A stretch of DNA of 64,000 nucleotides from Mucor racemosus (taxonomy: Eukaryota > Mucoromycota > Mucoromycetes > Mucorales > Mucoraceae). The notes beneath the pieces are model-generated. The model was not told the origin of the DNA, ran no database searches, and worked only from the letters and a program-made list of their open reading frames with translations. The stretch spans positions 4,030,001 through 4,094,000 of the forward strand of contig JAPEHQ010000001.1 in the NCBI GenBank assembly GCA_027405735.1, given 5' to 3'. Both the position numbers and the translations under genes were made by a program. Below, piece after piece: positions 1 to 11,434 of this stretch (positions are counted from its first letter, which is position 1; every line of letters begins with the position of its first letter).

Positions 1-252
1 TAAGAAGGGTTAAACTATGATTGATCCGTTTCGATTCATAGGTTACTATCAAACAAATCTAATGGTTTAATAGTACCTTAAAGTACGTCTCAAGATATTA
101 ATGATGTCAAATCAATATAAAGGGCTATACTTTTATATCTAAATAAACGATACCTTGTTCTTGTTATACATTTGAAGAACTGATTCATTACTCATTCTCT
201 TTTAATTGTATTATTTTTTAAATATTATTTATCAAACCTGAAAATATACGAC

Positions 253-331
253 AAGGCTAAACCTTTTGCAGTTCTGCGAATTAGCTCTATAAGTACCTGC
301 CATTGCAACGGGAGGTCAATTGGATTCATAT
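253..331 (+). repeat. Left arm of an ~80-bp inverted repeat
   Basis: This stretch is matched in inverted orientation by 4613-4692. The best-conserved core reads tgccattgcaacgggaggtc, identical in both arms, with good similarity on either side from aggctaaa to the gatYcatat end. Similarity stops abruptly outside both arms. The arms could be terminal inverted repeats of a 4.4-kb element or two inverted solo copies. No transposase frame is visible between them. Confidence 0.65.
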
Positions 332-448
332 TCGTTGAGAAGAACTGATGGGTTTTCTGATATTAGTAGGCGTAAGTAGCAGGTAACTGACTTGTTTCTC
401 AAACTAGCTAAACGTACAATGACCCATGGATGCTGGTAGTAGTATTGG

Positions 449-484
449 TGTCGAGTCGGGTTTTGCCAGCCAAATTCACTAGTA
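449..484 (+). repeat. Palindromic 52-bp element, copy A (truncated)
   Basis: This copy carries the left half and middle of the element seen complete at 37123-37174. It starts tgtcgagtcgggttttgcc and continues through the ccaaattcactagtat middle. The right arm, which should return as ggctcgaca, is absent, so this is a broken copy. Confidence 0.7.
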
Positions 485-1188
485 TTGTCGTGATAATAAA
501 AAGTGTAATTAGATAATTTAGTTATAAGTTAAAAGACATTGTTTATTGAGTTTGACATATGAATCTGCTATTTATACTATTTTGATTTGCGTAACAAAAG
601 ATCTAGATTGCCCCGACAGTATGCATATCATATGCATTAATGAAAAAGGAGTCCTTCGGGGCCGCACCATGTGTACTTTGGCGCATGGTGTCGTATGAGA
701 CCAGGCTGTACAGTCGAAGCATGACACTGCTCCTAGCTGTTCGGGGCTTTTTACCAACAATCGTATTGGGTTTCCCTGAACTTGTTGCTTATTGGTCACT
801 CTTACCCTATCTAGACTTAATAATCATCTCATGTTAGATTAAACAGGAATTTCAACAATGCTGGTGTGTCCGCGGTTTCGGCTGGTAGGATAACCCGTGT
901 TCCCTTTGTCCCTTTTCAAGAACCATTACCATGTCCATCTTTTCTACACATTGCTATTATCGCGTTAAATAGGAGTTATAATATATAGTGGATAACACGT
1001 TAAAAATTAATAAAACTGCCCTACTTGGCTTAACCTTAAAAAAAAAAAAAAAGGAAAAATTTGCTGGACATACAGTATGATGCAAAACATACTAAGAAAA
1101 AAAAGGAGGATCATATTCAATGAGAAGCAAGGGTCATCGGAGATTCTCTTTCGAAATTCATATCCTAGTACCAAAGGGCTTCCCCTTT

Positions 1189-1263
1189 GGCGGGTTTGAA
1201 CTCACGAATATGTGTGTCGCACTCAAATTGTAGCGCATGCGCTTCGTTAAACTTGCCACTCTC
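1189..1263 (-). pseudogene. tRNA-like relic (possible tRNA-derived SINE head)
   Basis: On the minus strand an A-box-like start (tggcaagtttaacg) is followed about 50 bases later by a B-box-like gagttcaaaccc. The spacing and the gcgcatgcgc stretch between them recall a tRNA with a variable arm. The T-stem halves do not pair and the acceptor ends do not match, so it cannot be a working tRNA. It may be a pseudogene, a SINE head or chance. Confidence 0.28.
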
Positions 1264-2798
1264 CTTTTTTGGTCTACAATTTTAATCCTCATACATGTGA
1301 ACATGTATTTGTCAGTTTTTTTTTCACTATTTTGGGGAATGCAGCAAATTAATACGTATTTTTTCTTTTTGGAAATGATACTAGAGCTTTCCAGAAATTG
1401 GTAGTAGACATCATCTGAAAAAAATGCCAATTTTTGATGGAGATATAAACAAAACTCAATGTTCTTAGTACATTGATATTAAGCTGCATAACATAAAAAT
1501 TGAATATGGATGAATGTAAAACAATCTTTGCCAAAATGGGAATTAGTACAACTGTTTAATATACACAATTAATAACTAGAAAATAAAGTTAAAACTAGAT
1601 ATATTTATTGAATATATTGTAGGTAAAAAAGATAATAATGAATCCATCTCGAACGACATCAGGATTCAGGGTATTTATATGCTTTGGAAGCGCGGATATA
1701 GAGTCTACAATATAGAATGTATGAAAGAATGATTTCATAGTTTTAAGAAACTAGTTGATTACAACATGATAATATAATATATTGGCCAGAGCAAGTTTAA
1801 TAGGATACGAACAAGTTAAGTATATAGGATATTCATGCTTGATTAACTTTAGACAGTGAATGTTTATACAAATAGAATAGCTGAATTCCATTCTCAGGAA
1901 CGAGTTCATGATTGACTCAACTTCAGAATCTCAGGCTACACCATTTCATTATAGACTAAATGTAACATAACTAAATGAAATAAAATTGCAATACATCATT
2001 ATCACCTCATACTCATCATTATTCCATGCTAAGAATCATGTCTAAATAACCCTTTGAGCACTTCTACTAGTAATACATGTACCCAGTCTAGTTTATGTCC
2101 TAAACAGTAACATCATCTACAACGCATAAAGAATCAAGTGATATTCAACAGATGCAGTCGCATTGGAAAATTCAGCTTTTAGGAGTCGAAATACCTAGAA
2201 TTATAAACTATGCTAGAAAACCAAAGTACGCATTAGTCATCAAACTAAAGACAGACGCCAATTTTCCTCCAACCCACCAGTGTTAAATGCGGATATCAAT
2301 TGTGTAATCTCTATCACGGCGAAATAGTAATATGATATACTGTATGGATCAATCAGTTTGATAATTATAATCAATGGTAATAATGATAATAATAATAAAA
2401 ATAATAAAAATAGGATAAAGTTTTTAAAGTAATAACAAAAAACTACCAACAGTATATTAGTAAATTGTAATTTGATACACTATCGTTTAATATGACTGAA
2501 TATTAATGAATCAGAGAAAATACAACTGGTAAGAAAACTGATACTCAATGTACAACGAGGTCAAGATTAGTAAAAGGTGCATTCATTGTGTAGTGGTAGA
2601 AATCGCAACATTTCGATGGATAGAAATTACAGGACCAAGATGTTGTGTTTGCTTCAGGATTTTCAAAAGGGTTCAAAAGCATTATTGATTAAACTCAACT
2701 AGATGTTGAATACTCACCATATGCGATTAGTATTATTAATTTTGTCTCTTATTTAACTACTGTATTATTAAAAATCAAGCTTTTCATAGCTTATAACA

Positions 2799-3062
2799 AT
2801 GACAATGGGGGAAGTTTCTGATTTTAGATTGACAACATTTATCATAAAGCGGGTTGACGATACGTTTGATACTATTGTTGTAGATGGAATCAGTCAACTT
2901 AATTTATGGAATTTGAATGCAAATACCGAGGAACCATTTGTAAGTAGGTAAATTGGTTCTGGCAAAGCATTGAATAAATTGGCTTGTTGGGACAAAGAGG
3001 ATGGTAAAAAGGCGGTAATAGGTTCCAGTTATGATAATGTTTATGTTTATGATATTGGAGGG
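2799..3062 (+). pseudogene. Fragment of dynein intermediate chain (WD40 end), broken
   Basis: An open stretch beginning at ATG 2799 encodes parts resembling the last WD40 repeats of cytoplasmic dynein intermediate chain: a QLNLWNLN segment, ALNKL, then an IGSS...VYVYDIG end. An in-frame TAA at 2949-2951 interrupts it, and the similarity continues in the same frame directly after it, so this is a nonsense mutation and not an intron. Only about 88 codons remain of a protein normally over 500 residues. It ends at a possible splice donor at 3064, after which nothing recognisable follows. No other part of the gene was found nearby, and R2 starts about 110 bases downstream. It is a decayed fragment, perhaps moved here by repeat activity. 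Assignment is from memory of the family. Confidence 0.6.
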
Positions 3063-3169
3063 GTAAGACTAAAACTCAATGTAAATTAACTCTAACGTAA
3101 TAATTATAAAGTAAGATTATATTATCATCAAATAAACTACCACACAGTATTAACATGTATTAAGTTTTA

Positions 3170-3859
3170 CAGTAATAAACTTGAGTCAGATGGGTACAGC
3201 ATCGTAAATTCTTGAAAAATTCTCAAATATCGTAAAATCTCTTATTTTTAAGACCTACAAAGCTTATAAGCGGAATATTAATTTAGAAAATTATTTTTGT
3301 CCAGATCATCAATTTTGACATTTTTTAATTTTTTGTTTTTGGTTTTGCAAATCTAGAGTTAATTATGCTACTAATTATAAAGACAAAAAGTATACACATA
3401 TACAGAATCTAGCGCTCTATTTGCTCAATAAAAAATAATAAACATTTTTATCGAAAAATATTACATGAAAATTCTTTAATCAAAAAACCGTTTTTGGGCC
3501 AAAAATGCCTAGTTTTATTACTTAACATTTAATATTAAGCTTTTATAAGATGTGTATTAGTCATGGCTACAATTTTTTCTCATAATGTAGTATATTTAAA
3601 CGTTGATTTTGGTATCAAAAATTGATTTTTCTGTTTTTTGATCTAAATCACGAGTGTTGGTAAGGATAAAATGATCCCCGAAAATGTCCGCTACAAATTC
3701 TGAATTTTCAGACAGTACGTGGTTAAATATAAGAAAAGTTTAAAAAAGCGCTTTCTTCTATTTAAAACTTAGATATATACCATAGTATAAGAGACTTAGT
3801 CGTTCAATCTTGCTATACTCAATTACGGCGTTGCTCTACGGGCTCGCATTTGCAATTTT
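3170..3859 (-). repeat. Dispersed repeat R2, copy 1
   Basis: About 690 bases match, in inverted orientation, the copies at 26800-27490 and 54817-55505. One end is cagtaataaacttga followed by gggtacagcatcg; the other ends in ttgcaatttt next to a block around caattacggcgttgctctac. It contains no conserved long frame. This copy is diverged by scattered substitutions and small indels. I do not recognise the element class; the lack of coding capacity suggests a non-autonomous element. Confidence 0.8.
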
Positions 3860-6590
3860 CTAATGAATCTATGATATGACAGCCGTGCAGTAAATGACGA
3901 AGTTATTTACTAAAATAAAATAAAATATAAAATAAAAGCAGTAGAAATACAATTATAATCAGCTAAAGTTTTTATTACAAAAGATTTCTAAAGATTTAAA
4001 ATAATTGAAAAAGTATGAGGGTATTTATAGTGATTTGGAGAACTTGGATACCATCAGACTTGAATGGATGTATATTTAGTAATCTTCCAGTTTTGAGTAC
4101 ATTGTTATTGATTTGATATTTTAAGGGGTAAATTATGTAGAGCATTGACCATAAGGTATTGATGTCAAGTGTGGCAATATCGACCTTTTGGGAAATGGTT
4201 ATTTTGTTTATTATTGTTATATCTATTTTATGTAGCCTTGATTTTAAGAGGTAGTCTTTTATATGCTTGAATATTATTTATATTGATAATGCAAATTCAA
4301 TATAGATGAGCAGTTGACTAACTTGATATCTTTGTTTAATATTATTATTGATTTGGATAGAGTCCTGTTTTGATATATATGTCATTTGTGTAATTGATTG
4401 CACCGTGATCAAGGGTGGTGCTATCATCTACACGACATGTATGGTTCAAAAAGATACTTCATATCTTTAGCATGCGTTTGTTATTGTGTTCAATTGAAGC
4501 GTTTGTTTATTATTGTTGCTCAAATTTCAAGTGGCATCATATTTTATGAGCGACACTTAGGATTTAGGTTGTTTTATTATTTTCAAGCGTTTTTAGTATG
4601 TAATTCCACTGCATATGGATCCAAATGACCTCCCGTTGCAATGGCAGGTGCTTCTAGCGTTAATCTACAGAATTGCAAAATATTTAGCCTGGCTGAGTTG
4701 CTGTAGAAATGGAGAAATGAAAACTCGTACTTGTTTAAATTATTTTGTATGATGGGTTGTTTCAGATATTCTTTGAATTTTTTTATAAAATCAAATAATG
4801 GTTTGAAATTGAATTTTGAAGTTGCATATGATGCGCAGTAGTTATACGAATAACATATTTTAATTTCATTAGCTAAAAGCTGTTTTTGAAGGGCTAACGC
4901 ACAGTTTTCAACGAGAAACCGGCCTTTCTCTGCTTAAAAGAAATAAAACCGCTGGGAAATCAATCAATATTGATCCAAATGGGTTGAAAGTTTCAAAATT
5001 TATGCTGCAGCTGTAACAGTATCTAGAATGAAAATATTTAGTACAGTATCCATTACCTTTCTGGTTAAATAGTAATAATAGAACGCCCACTTTTTGGGTT
5101 CACTTCGCCTATTCTGTGGTTTATGTTTCAGATTCCTTGGAATTCGAATGAAAAAGTGTGTTGTGATATGAAATTTGAGCATTTAAATGACTCTAAATAT
5201 TTATCGAATGAAGGCATGATTCCTGTTGTGATGTTGCGATCCACTTTTTTTTTTGTTAACCGAAAGCTGTGTAGATGCAAAGATGTTTTTCCGCCATATA
5301 GACAAAGGCCCCATTTTTATCCCAAACTATAATATTTATATTATTTTATACCAATCTTACATGAAGATTTATGTAGTGAATTTCACAACTTCAAATTTCA
5401 TCTGTCTAAGGAAGCAAATTAAACTTACATTTGCTACTTTTCTCTGTGATACAATATATGTTTATGATATTTTTATTTGGATTGAAACTGTATGTGTAAC
5501 ATATTTCGCAACTTTGACGATTCATGGATTAATAAAAAGTTCATTGTTCAAAAAACATAATCTGATAATGTTTATTATGTATTATGTATTATCTTAAATC
5601 AAGTAAGTTTGATACTTATCATATGTATTAAAGTACACTTGGGTATATTTGTATATTTTGATTTATTATTTCTATTGGTATCATTTCAAATTTATGTAAG
5701 CGAAGTAAATCTTCCCAAAGCTTCTTTACATGTGTAGAAAAAGAATTTTATCTACAAATGCGCCGCTCTTCGAAGTTTTGGGTTTATGCGAACTCTGTGA
5801 AACAACAGCAAAGATTTTCCGCTGCACGTTCCTCTAGAAATATACGATTTGTAATGTATTTACTTATCTTTACCAATGCGCATGGTTTTGAGCCAACGAA
5901 AACATGGCTTGGTTGTTTACATTGACCCTGAAAAGTCTGAGTAAAAATATAAAGTTTACTTCGTATACTATCTGATTATGTGATTAAAAGTACTATATAT
6001 ATATGTATACAAGTATTCAGTTTCAAAAATAGAATAAATGCATATACATAATCAAACGATGGTTTCTCTTCATTTCAAATCTTGTATGGCTTTACAGAAT
6101 TCAGATATATATTAGTGGAATCTGTTGACAAGATTTTTTTTTGTAGATACGACTTAAGCCTATATAGGCATGTGAACATGTCATGTAATTTAAAAGGTCT
6201 CCTAAGTATTCTAAACTATCCTAATGATACTGTAATACTTGAATTTAACTTGCACGAAATGACAGCATTTTACACAAAAGAAATTAAACAAGAAAAAAAT
6301 AATAATAATAATAGAATTAATATATAAGTTATTAAATGTGTGGAAAATATGTAATAATAGAAAAACTTTGCCAAGAGAAGGAAGATATTGCGATTTGTTG
6401 GAGCGAATTTGTTAGTTAGTTATATGAATAGAATATATGTATATATATATGTAATGATTTTTAGGAGGAAGAGGAGGAGAAAGAGGGGGAGGAAGAGGAA
6501 GAGGAGGAGAAGAAGCCTGTCAACAGAGGATGGTTTGGGTAATTTTCAATAATAAAAAACCTTTTGTAAATCCAATTTTTTGTGTGTTTT

Positions 6591-6630
<40 letters not shown>

Positions 6631-6655
6631 TTGGATATGACATAGAGAATATAGA
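3860..6655. other. Intergenic DNA, no gene recognised
   Basis: Apart from the inverted-repeat arm at 4613-4692, only short frames without recognisable features occur. Near its right edge lie a purine-rich block (6463-6515) and a T run of about 30 bases (6593-6625), just downstream of the SH3 gene's stop codon. Confidence 0.5.
4613..4692 (-). repeat. Right arm of the ~80-bp inverted repeat
   Basis: This is the inverted counterpart of 253-331, sharing gacctcccgttgcaatggca and flanking similarity. See the left arm for interpretation. Confidence 0.65.
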
Positions 6656-7643
6656 TTATATAAATTCCACATAGGATTCTGGAATCAGACCAGTTTCATC
6701 TTGTACATCAGCAATTAACCAACCCTAATTTGAACAATATTAGATATTTTGTATAATCATTTTTCAACAAAAGGACTTACTGGGCATTGACGATATTGAA
6801 CCCAAATTGTTTGCCCAGCCTTCAGTTCAATTTCGTATTCCGTTTCTGGAGAAAAATCAAATAGGGCTCGAGCATCTCGACCATTGAAATCAGGTGAAGA
6901 TAAAGACACAATGGATTGATTATTGAGTGAAGTGAGAGCATTTCTACCAAAATGTAAAGGAGAATCTGTAGGATAAGCAAAATCACGAATAATGACATCT
7001 AATTTACATTGATGTTAAAAATAGATATTATTGATCAACATATTTTAAGTATTTACTCTGAACAGCTGCATTTTTTGTTGAAGATAATGATACAGTAGAG
7101 TTCATTGATATTTTCTATAATAATAACTTTAGTTACGATGACTGAGTCATTGTTGTCCATGTAATGTACCTTCAAATCATTTGCTGGTGTCGCTACGACT
7201 ACTTGAACTACTTCGTTTTCCAATTGTTTATCGTCCTCATCTGCTAGTACAACTGATGTCTTTAAAGCAACTTTGATTTGACTTGCTTGCAATGATTTTA
7301 TTGAAGGAGCAGCGTTAACTATCAAAGATGACTTTTTGTTGATTGTATTGAAATCCTGAAGATGATTGTTATAGACTTCTTCAATTTCATCTTCCTCTTC
7401 TGTTTCGCTACTTGAACATGAACTAACAGAAATATCATTCTTTTTCATTGTTTGTGTTTTTGATTTAGCATTGGCAGTTGTTGTGTTATTTTTTCGCATT
7501 CGTTGTTGAAAATTCTTTTTCCCCATTGAACCTTTTCGGGTAATCTACAATTTTTGTTAGAAAATATAGGAGGGAATCTATTATATTTATAAAAATACCT
7601 TTTTCAATAAGAGTGCAAATGCAATTACATTATTTAAGCTCAT
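6656..7643 (-). CDS. SH3-domain adaptor, Nbp2/Skb5-like (5 exons)
   Basis: Joining 7599-7643, 7170-7544, 7057-7114, 6781-6998 and 6656-6724 gives 254 codons in frame, with GT-AG introns of 54-58 bases. The N-terminal half is basic and then Ser/Glu-rich and looks disordered. A short block, RDFAYPTDSPLHFG (about residues 163-176), precedes a C-terminal SH3 domain (about 200-254) that runs from ARALFDFSPE through the conserved Gly-Trp of GWLIAD to GLIPESYVEFI. The FAYP...PLHxG block before the SH3 domain is, as I recall, typical of yeast Nbp2 and fission-yeast Skb5. Those adaptors link type 2C phosphatases or PAK kinase to stress-MAPK and polarity signalling. The first exon was preferred over a start at 7526 because it is open, spliced in frame and lies downstream of a CT-rich promoter stretch. 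Family assignment is good; the exact partner is inferred. Confidence 0.82.
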
Positions 7644-8178
7644 TATATATTTTCTTGTTGTTGAAGGAAAGGAATGGGTAAGTTTTTGTAAAAAGTGAAT
7701 GTATGTATTTATCCTATTTTTATTATTATTTCTATAAATTGAGGAGAAGAGGCGATGGTGGAGAGAGAGAGAGCGAGAGGGAGGGAGGGAAAGTAAAAAA
7801 GAGGCGAGGCGGGCGTTGTTCAATTGTCTGTTTTTACAGAAAAAATAAAAAAAAAAGCTACAAAAAAAAATAGATCTTTTTTTTAATTATTATATCTATT
7901 TGAATCAATTATAAAAAAAACTATTTTATAAAAGAAATATAGTCAGAAAACAAACGCCCAAGTGACGAAGAAGAGAAAAATAATAAAAAATAGCTTATAG
8001 AAAGAGAAAAAGAGTAAAAAAAAAAACCAGAGAGAATGAAGCCTATATTTATACCTAATAAAAGGAGATTATATAAAACTAGGGGAGCACCAAAATGAAA
8101 GAATAATAGGAGAAAAAAGAAGCCCATAAAAATTAATACATTTTGTGTTTCCAATGGTTTATTGCACTGTAAAGTTTT
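7644..8178. promoter_or_regulatory. Intergenic; CT-rich upstream region of the SH3 gene
   Basis: Read on the minus strand, 7740-7800 is a pyrimidine tract (CCCTCC and CTCT units) about 100-160 bases upstream of the SH3 gene's start. Such tracts often mark fungal promoters or 5' leaders. The pyrophosphatase gene's 3' end lies on the other side. The rest is A-rich with nothing recognisable. Confidence 0.4.
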
Positions 8179-9433
8179 TTAAAGATGTGCTTTTACATAA
8201 TACCACTTGTCGTCTTTTTCCTCAATCCGAACTCTTCTTTTATACTTGTTCAAATACTATATTTTGATCATTTTAAATGTGGTTAAAAAACACATGTTAT
8301 TTTACATTCAAAGGCTTTGTTTACCTTTTCAGTTTTTCCTTGTTTGTGCGACTCTTTGCTGATATTGTATGGTGAATGTTGAATGGTTACATTTGACCTA
8401 AAATAATATGTGTATTATTACTTGTGCAACCATCTAAAATGCTGTTTTACTTACACACTGATATCATGAGTATCTGCTTTACATGGCGTTTTACCATTGA
8501 TAAGGCGTTTCCATGCTTCATGTGTTTCTTCTACAACTGCTTCTGCATACGCCTTATTTTTGCACTCTCCATTAAATGCAAATTCATTAGCTGGTTTACC
8601 ATCAGGTATCTTGTAAATCTTGAACCAATGGTGTGTAGCCTTGATTAATTCAGGGAAATACTTTTCAACGTCTTCGATATCTACCAATCATTGCATAAGT
8701 AATCCACAATTATAATTGTATATCACATTAATAATAACATACCATTTAGTTTCGCAGCCATAGGATCTTTGATGTCGATTGCTATTAATTTCCAATCTGT
8801 TTCACCTTCGTCTAATAATGCCATAACACCAAGAATTTTAACCTGCTTGATTTGGCCTCTATAAGCAATCTCCTCTCCAATCTCACAAACGTCAATTGGA
8901 TCATTATCACCTTTAGCATTTGTATCAGGTGTAATTACTGTGGGGTCTTCCCAAGTCTACATTTTAGGTATTTAGACATTGATTGTGCCCGTCTCTTTCC
9001 TGTTTTTTTTTCTTACCTGTGGCAAAGCTCCATAATTCCAAATATACCCCTTATAAGGAAAACAATTACGAACAAATCTAACTTTACCTTTTTTGACATC
9101 TTGCTTGATAGGGTTGTATTTTTCACCTGTAGAAATCTTGAAACAGTTAAATTTGATTGCGCTTTTTATGGTTTATATAATAGCTAACCTCAAATTTGGC
9201 ATTGGACCAACGAGGAATCTCTACAATCATATTAACAACCTTCTTTTCAGAATCAGCGTAGAGTGGGATATCATGAAAAGGTGAGATGATTTGGCCATCT
9301 TTTTCTGCACGGAGCTTTTAGTAAGAGGGTATTTCATATACGCTCTTGATAATTATATATATTTACCAACATAAATACGATGAGCTTCTGTATATTGTTT
9401 ACCTACAGTAGATAGTTCGTAATCTATAGTCAT
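8179..9433 (-). CDS. IPP1: Inorganic pyrophosphatase, family I (7 exons)
   Basis: Exons 9367-9433, 9189-9304, 9017-9136, 8743-8956, 8455-8680, 8325-8397 and 8179-8256 join to 297 codons. The enzyme hydrolyses pyrophosphate to two phosphates in the cytosol and pulls biosynthetic reactions forward. The product follows the yeast enzyme closely. Visible landmarks are EKDG...FHDIPLYAD near residue 23, the [11 protein letters not shown] block, [26 protein letters not shown], the metal-binding signature [12 protein letters not shown] (DNDPID) and DEGETDWK. The second acceptor (GTGCAG, exon 2 starting at 9304) was chosen because only it restores the EKDG frame. The last two exons are less conserved; the terminal [10 protein letters not shown] resembles the Asp-Lys-Trp end of the yeast protein, which supports them. 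It is divergent from RPS6 with a 479-base shared upstream region. Confidence 0.95.
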
Positions 9434-9912
9434 TTTGTAATGAAAATAGTCAATAAAATGAAAAAAGCAAAGAGATAAAATGCAAAATAGAGATTGTGAG
9501 ATTTGTATTTAATAAGCAAAATTAAAAAATAGCTTGTCCGGTTCTCTTTATGTCTTTGGTGAAAAGAAAGCCCGAAAACTTCATTACAAAATCAAAGAAA
9601 GCAGATATTATGTTTGTAATTCATCATGTGAAATCAACATTTATTGGAGAGCATTTAAAATCAACTTGGGATTTGCACAACATGAGAAAAATCAATAGGA
9701 ATGTACAAAAAAGATCCCACATAGTATAATATAGTTTCATCTCATGATTGCTCAACGATCGCTCGTATAAAGCGGACATTCAAAAATGTAAGGGGATAAA
9801 GACGAAGAAGCAGTTCATGTTGGCCCGGATATGTGTGCAAAAAAAATGTGCGAGACAATATCTGTATGAACCCAGTGTCAGGCTTGATTATCCCTCTTTT
9901 CCAGCGCCCAGC
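9434..9912. promoter_or_regulatory. Shared upstream region of IPP1 (-) and RPS6 (+)
   Basis: This 479-base gap separates two divergent housekeeping genes. No TATA element or known factor site could be assigned. A pyrimidine-rich stretch just before the RPS6 ATG (about 9885-9905) is the kind seen at ribosomal-protein gene starts. Confidence 0.4.
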
Positions 9913-11229
9913 ATGAAGGTAATAACAACATTAGCTATGCTATAATGTGAATACATAGGATATAAACGGATTGAAACATTGGAACTGGAGATGGATAAAA
10001 AAAATCATTTTTGTTTTAAATGGATGGATGGATGCAATGATCATCAAAAAATAAAATATATCGAATTATCTTGGACCCTATATTTACAAATGCAATATTC
10101 AGTTACACTCAATTGATCAAAGTTTATTCTTTTAAAAACTCTTGAAACAACCAGAGATTACTTTTTTCCATTACAACATCTTCAACTAAAAACCTCACTT
10201 ACAGCATTCATGACAGCAATTCATCAAAACCAGGAACGCATATTATGCTTCCATATCAAACAGCACATTTTGACAGCTTGTTTACAATTGATTCAATCCG
10301 AAATATATTATCCTATTTATTCACAATGATAGCATTGATATATAAATTATACAAGTTTCTAAACAAAATCATTCATCATTTATAGTTGAATATCGCTAAC
10401 CCAGCCACTGGCTGCCAAAAGTTGATTGAAATTGAAGATGAGCGTCGTCTGTAAGTGTTAAGGGATATAGTAAATATACAAGTATATGAATTAATTGGTT
10501 TATGATAGCCGTGGTTTCTATGACAAACGTATGGCTCAAGAAGTCTCTGGTGACTCTCTCGGTGATGAGTTCAAGGGCTACGTTTTCCGTATCTCTGGTG
10601 GTAACGATAAGCAAGGTTTCCCCATGAAGCAAGGTGTTCTTTTACCCCACCGTGTTCGTCTCTTGATGTCCAAGGGCCACTCTTGTTATCGTCCTCGTCG
10701 TACTGGTGAGCGTAAGAGAAAGTCCGTCCGTGGTTGTATCGTCGGTTCTGATCTCGCTGTTTTGTCTCTTGTTGTTGTTAAGCAAGGTGAACAAGATATT
10801 CCTGGTTTAACTGATACTACTGTCCCTAAGCGTCTCGGTCCCAAGCGTGCTTCTAAGATCAGAAAGTTCTTTGTAAGTTTTTTTTTAAGGGGTTTCTTTT
10901 CATGAATTAATTTATTAATTTTGATAAATGATAATTAGAACTTGACCAAGGATGATGATGTCCGTAAGTATGTCATCCGTCGTGAGGTTCAACCCAAGGC
11001 TGAAGGTAAGAAGGCTTACACCAAGGCACCCAAGATCCAACGTCTTGTTACTCCTCTTACTCTTCAACGTAAGAGACATAGACAAGCTCTTAAGCGTAGA
11101 AGAGGTGAAGCTTCTCGTGAAGCTGAAGCTGAATACAAGCAATTGCTTGCTAAGCGTGTCAAGGAATCCAAGCAAGAGAAGATTGAACGTCGTCGTACTT
11201 CTTCCATGCAAAAGTCTGCTTCTGCTTAA
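9913..11229 (+). CDS. RPS6: 40S ribosomal protein eS6 (4 exons)
   Basis: Exons 9913-9918, 10386-10450, 10509-10872 and 10939-11229 join to 241 codons, the usual eS6 length. eS6 is part of the small ribosomal subunit and the classical target of S6/AGC kinases. It is recognised by [26 protein letters not shown] at the N-terminus (with MK from exon 1), by [21 protein letters not shown], and by a basic helix ending in [13 protein letters not shown]. The final Arg-Arg-Arg-Thr-Ser-Ser keeps phosphorylatable serines as in yeast. The first exon holds only ATGAAG, followed by a 467-base intron, by far the longest among the genes here. Long first introns directly behind the start are common in ribosomal-protein genes. 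Base use is richer in C-ending codons than in neighbouring genes, fitting high expression. Confidence 0.97.
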
Positions 11230-11434
11230 GACTCATTAATATATAATTCAATTGAAATATTTGACTTGTCATTAAAATAAAACTTCAGGGTAAAAAAAAA
11301 AAACGTTCTTGTTATACATTTTAAGGAGATTTTTTTTTTTACAATATAGATTGCTATATCTATTGCGCGCTACTTTTTATTTTATTCCCTTTTTCTTCTT
11401 GTTTGTCTTTGCTTTTTATTTTTATTTTTTATTC

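Larger units (their letters stand above)
332..2798. other. Intergenic DNA, no gene recognised
   Basis: Only short frames without recognisable protein features are seen. It holds the truncated palindromic element at 449-484 and a degenerate tRNA-like stretch at 1189-1263 (minus). The segment 655-760 is more GC-rich than its surroundings, but I could not assign it. Confidence 0.5.

Noticed and set aside
7053..7526. 157-codon minus frame as a complete gene
   Set aside because: It reads through two introns; only splicing restores the SH3 domain, and exon 1 lies further upstream.
9748..9945. 65-codon plus frame before RPS6
   Set aside because: It overlaps the true RPS6 start exon in another frame and has no features; it is promoter/leader and intron sequence.
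11309..11434. N-terminal membrane-like extension of the WHI2 homologue
   Set aside because: It is translation of a T-rich leader; the family has no such extension, and a suitable ATG is at 11435.
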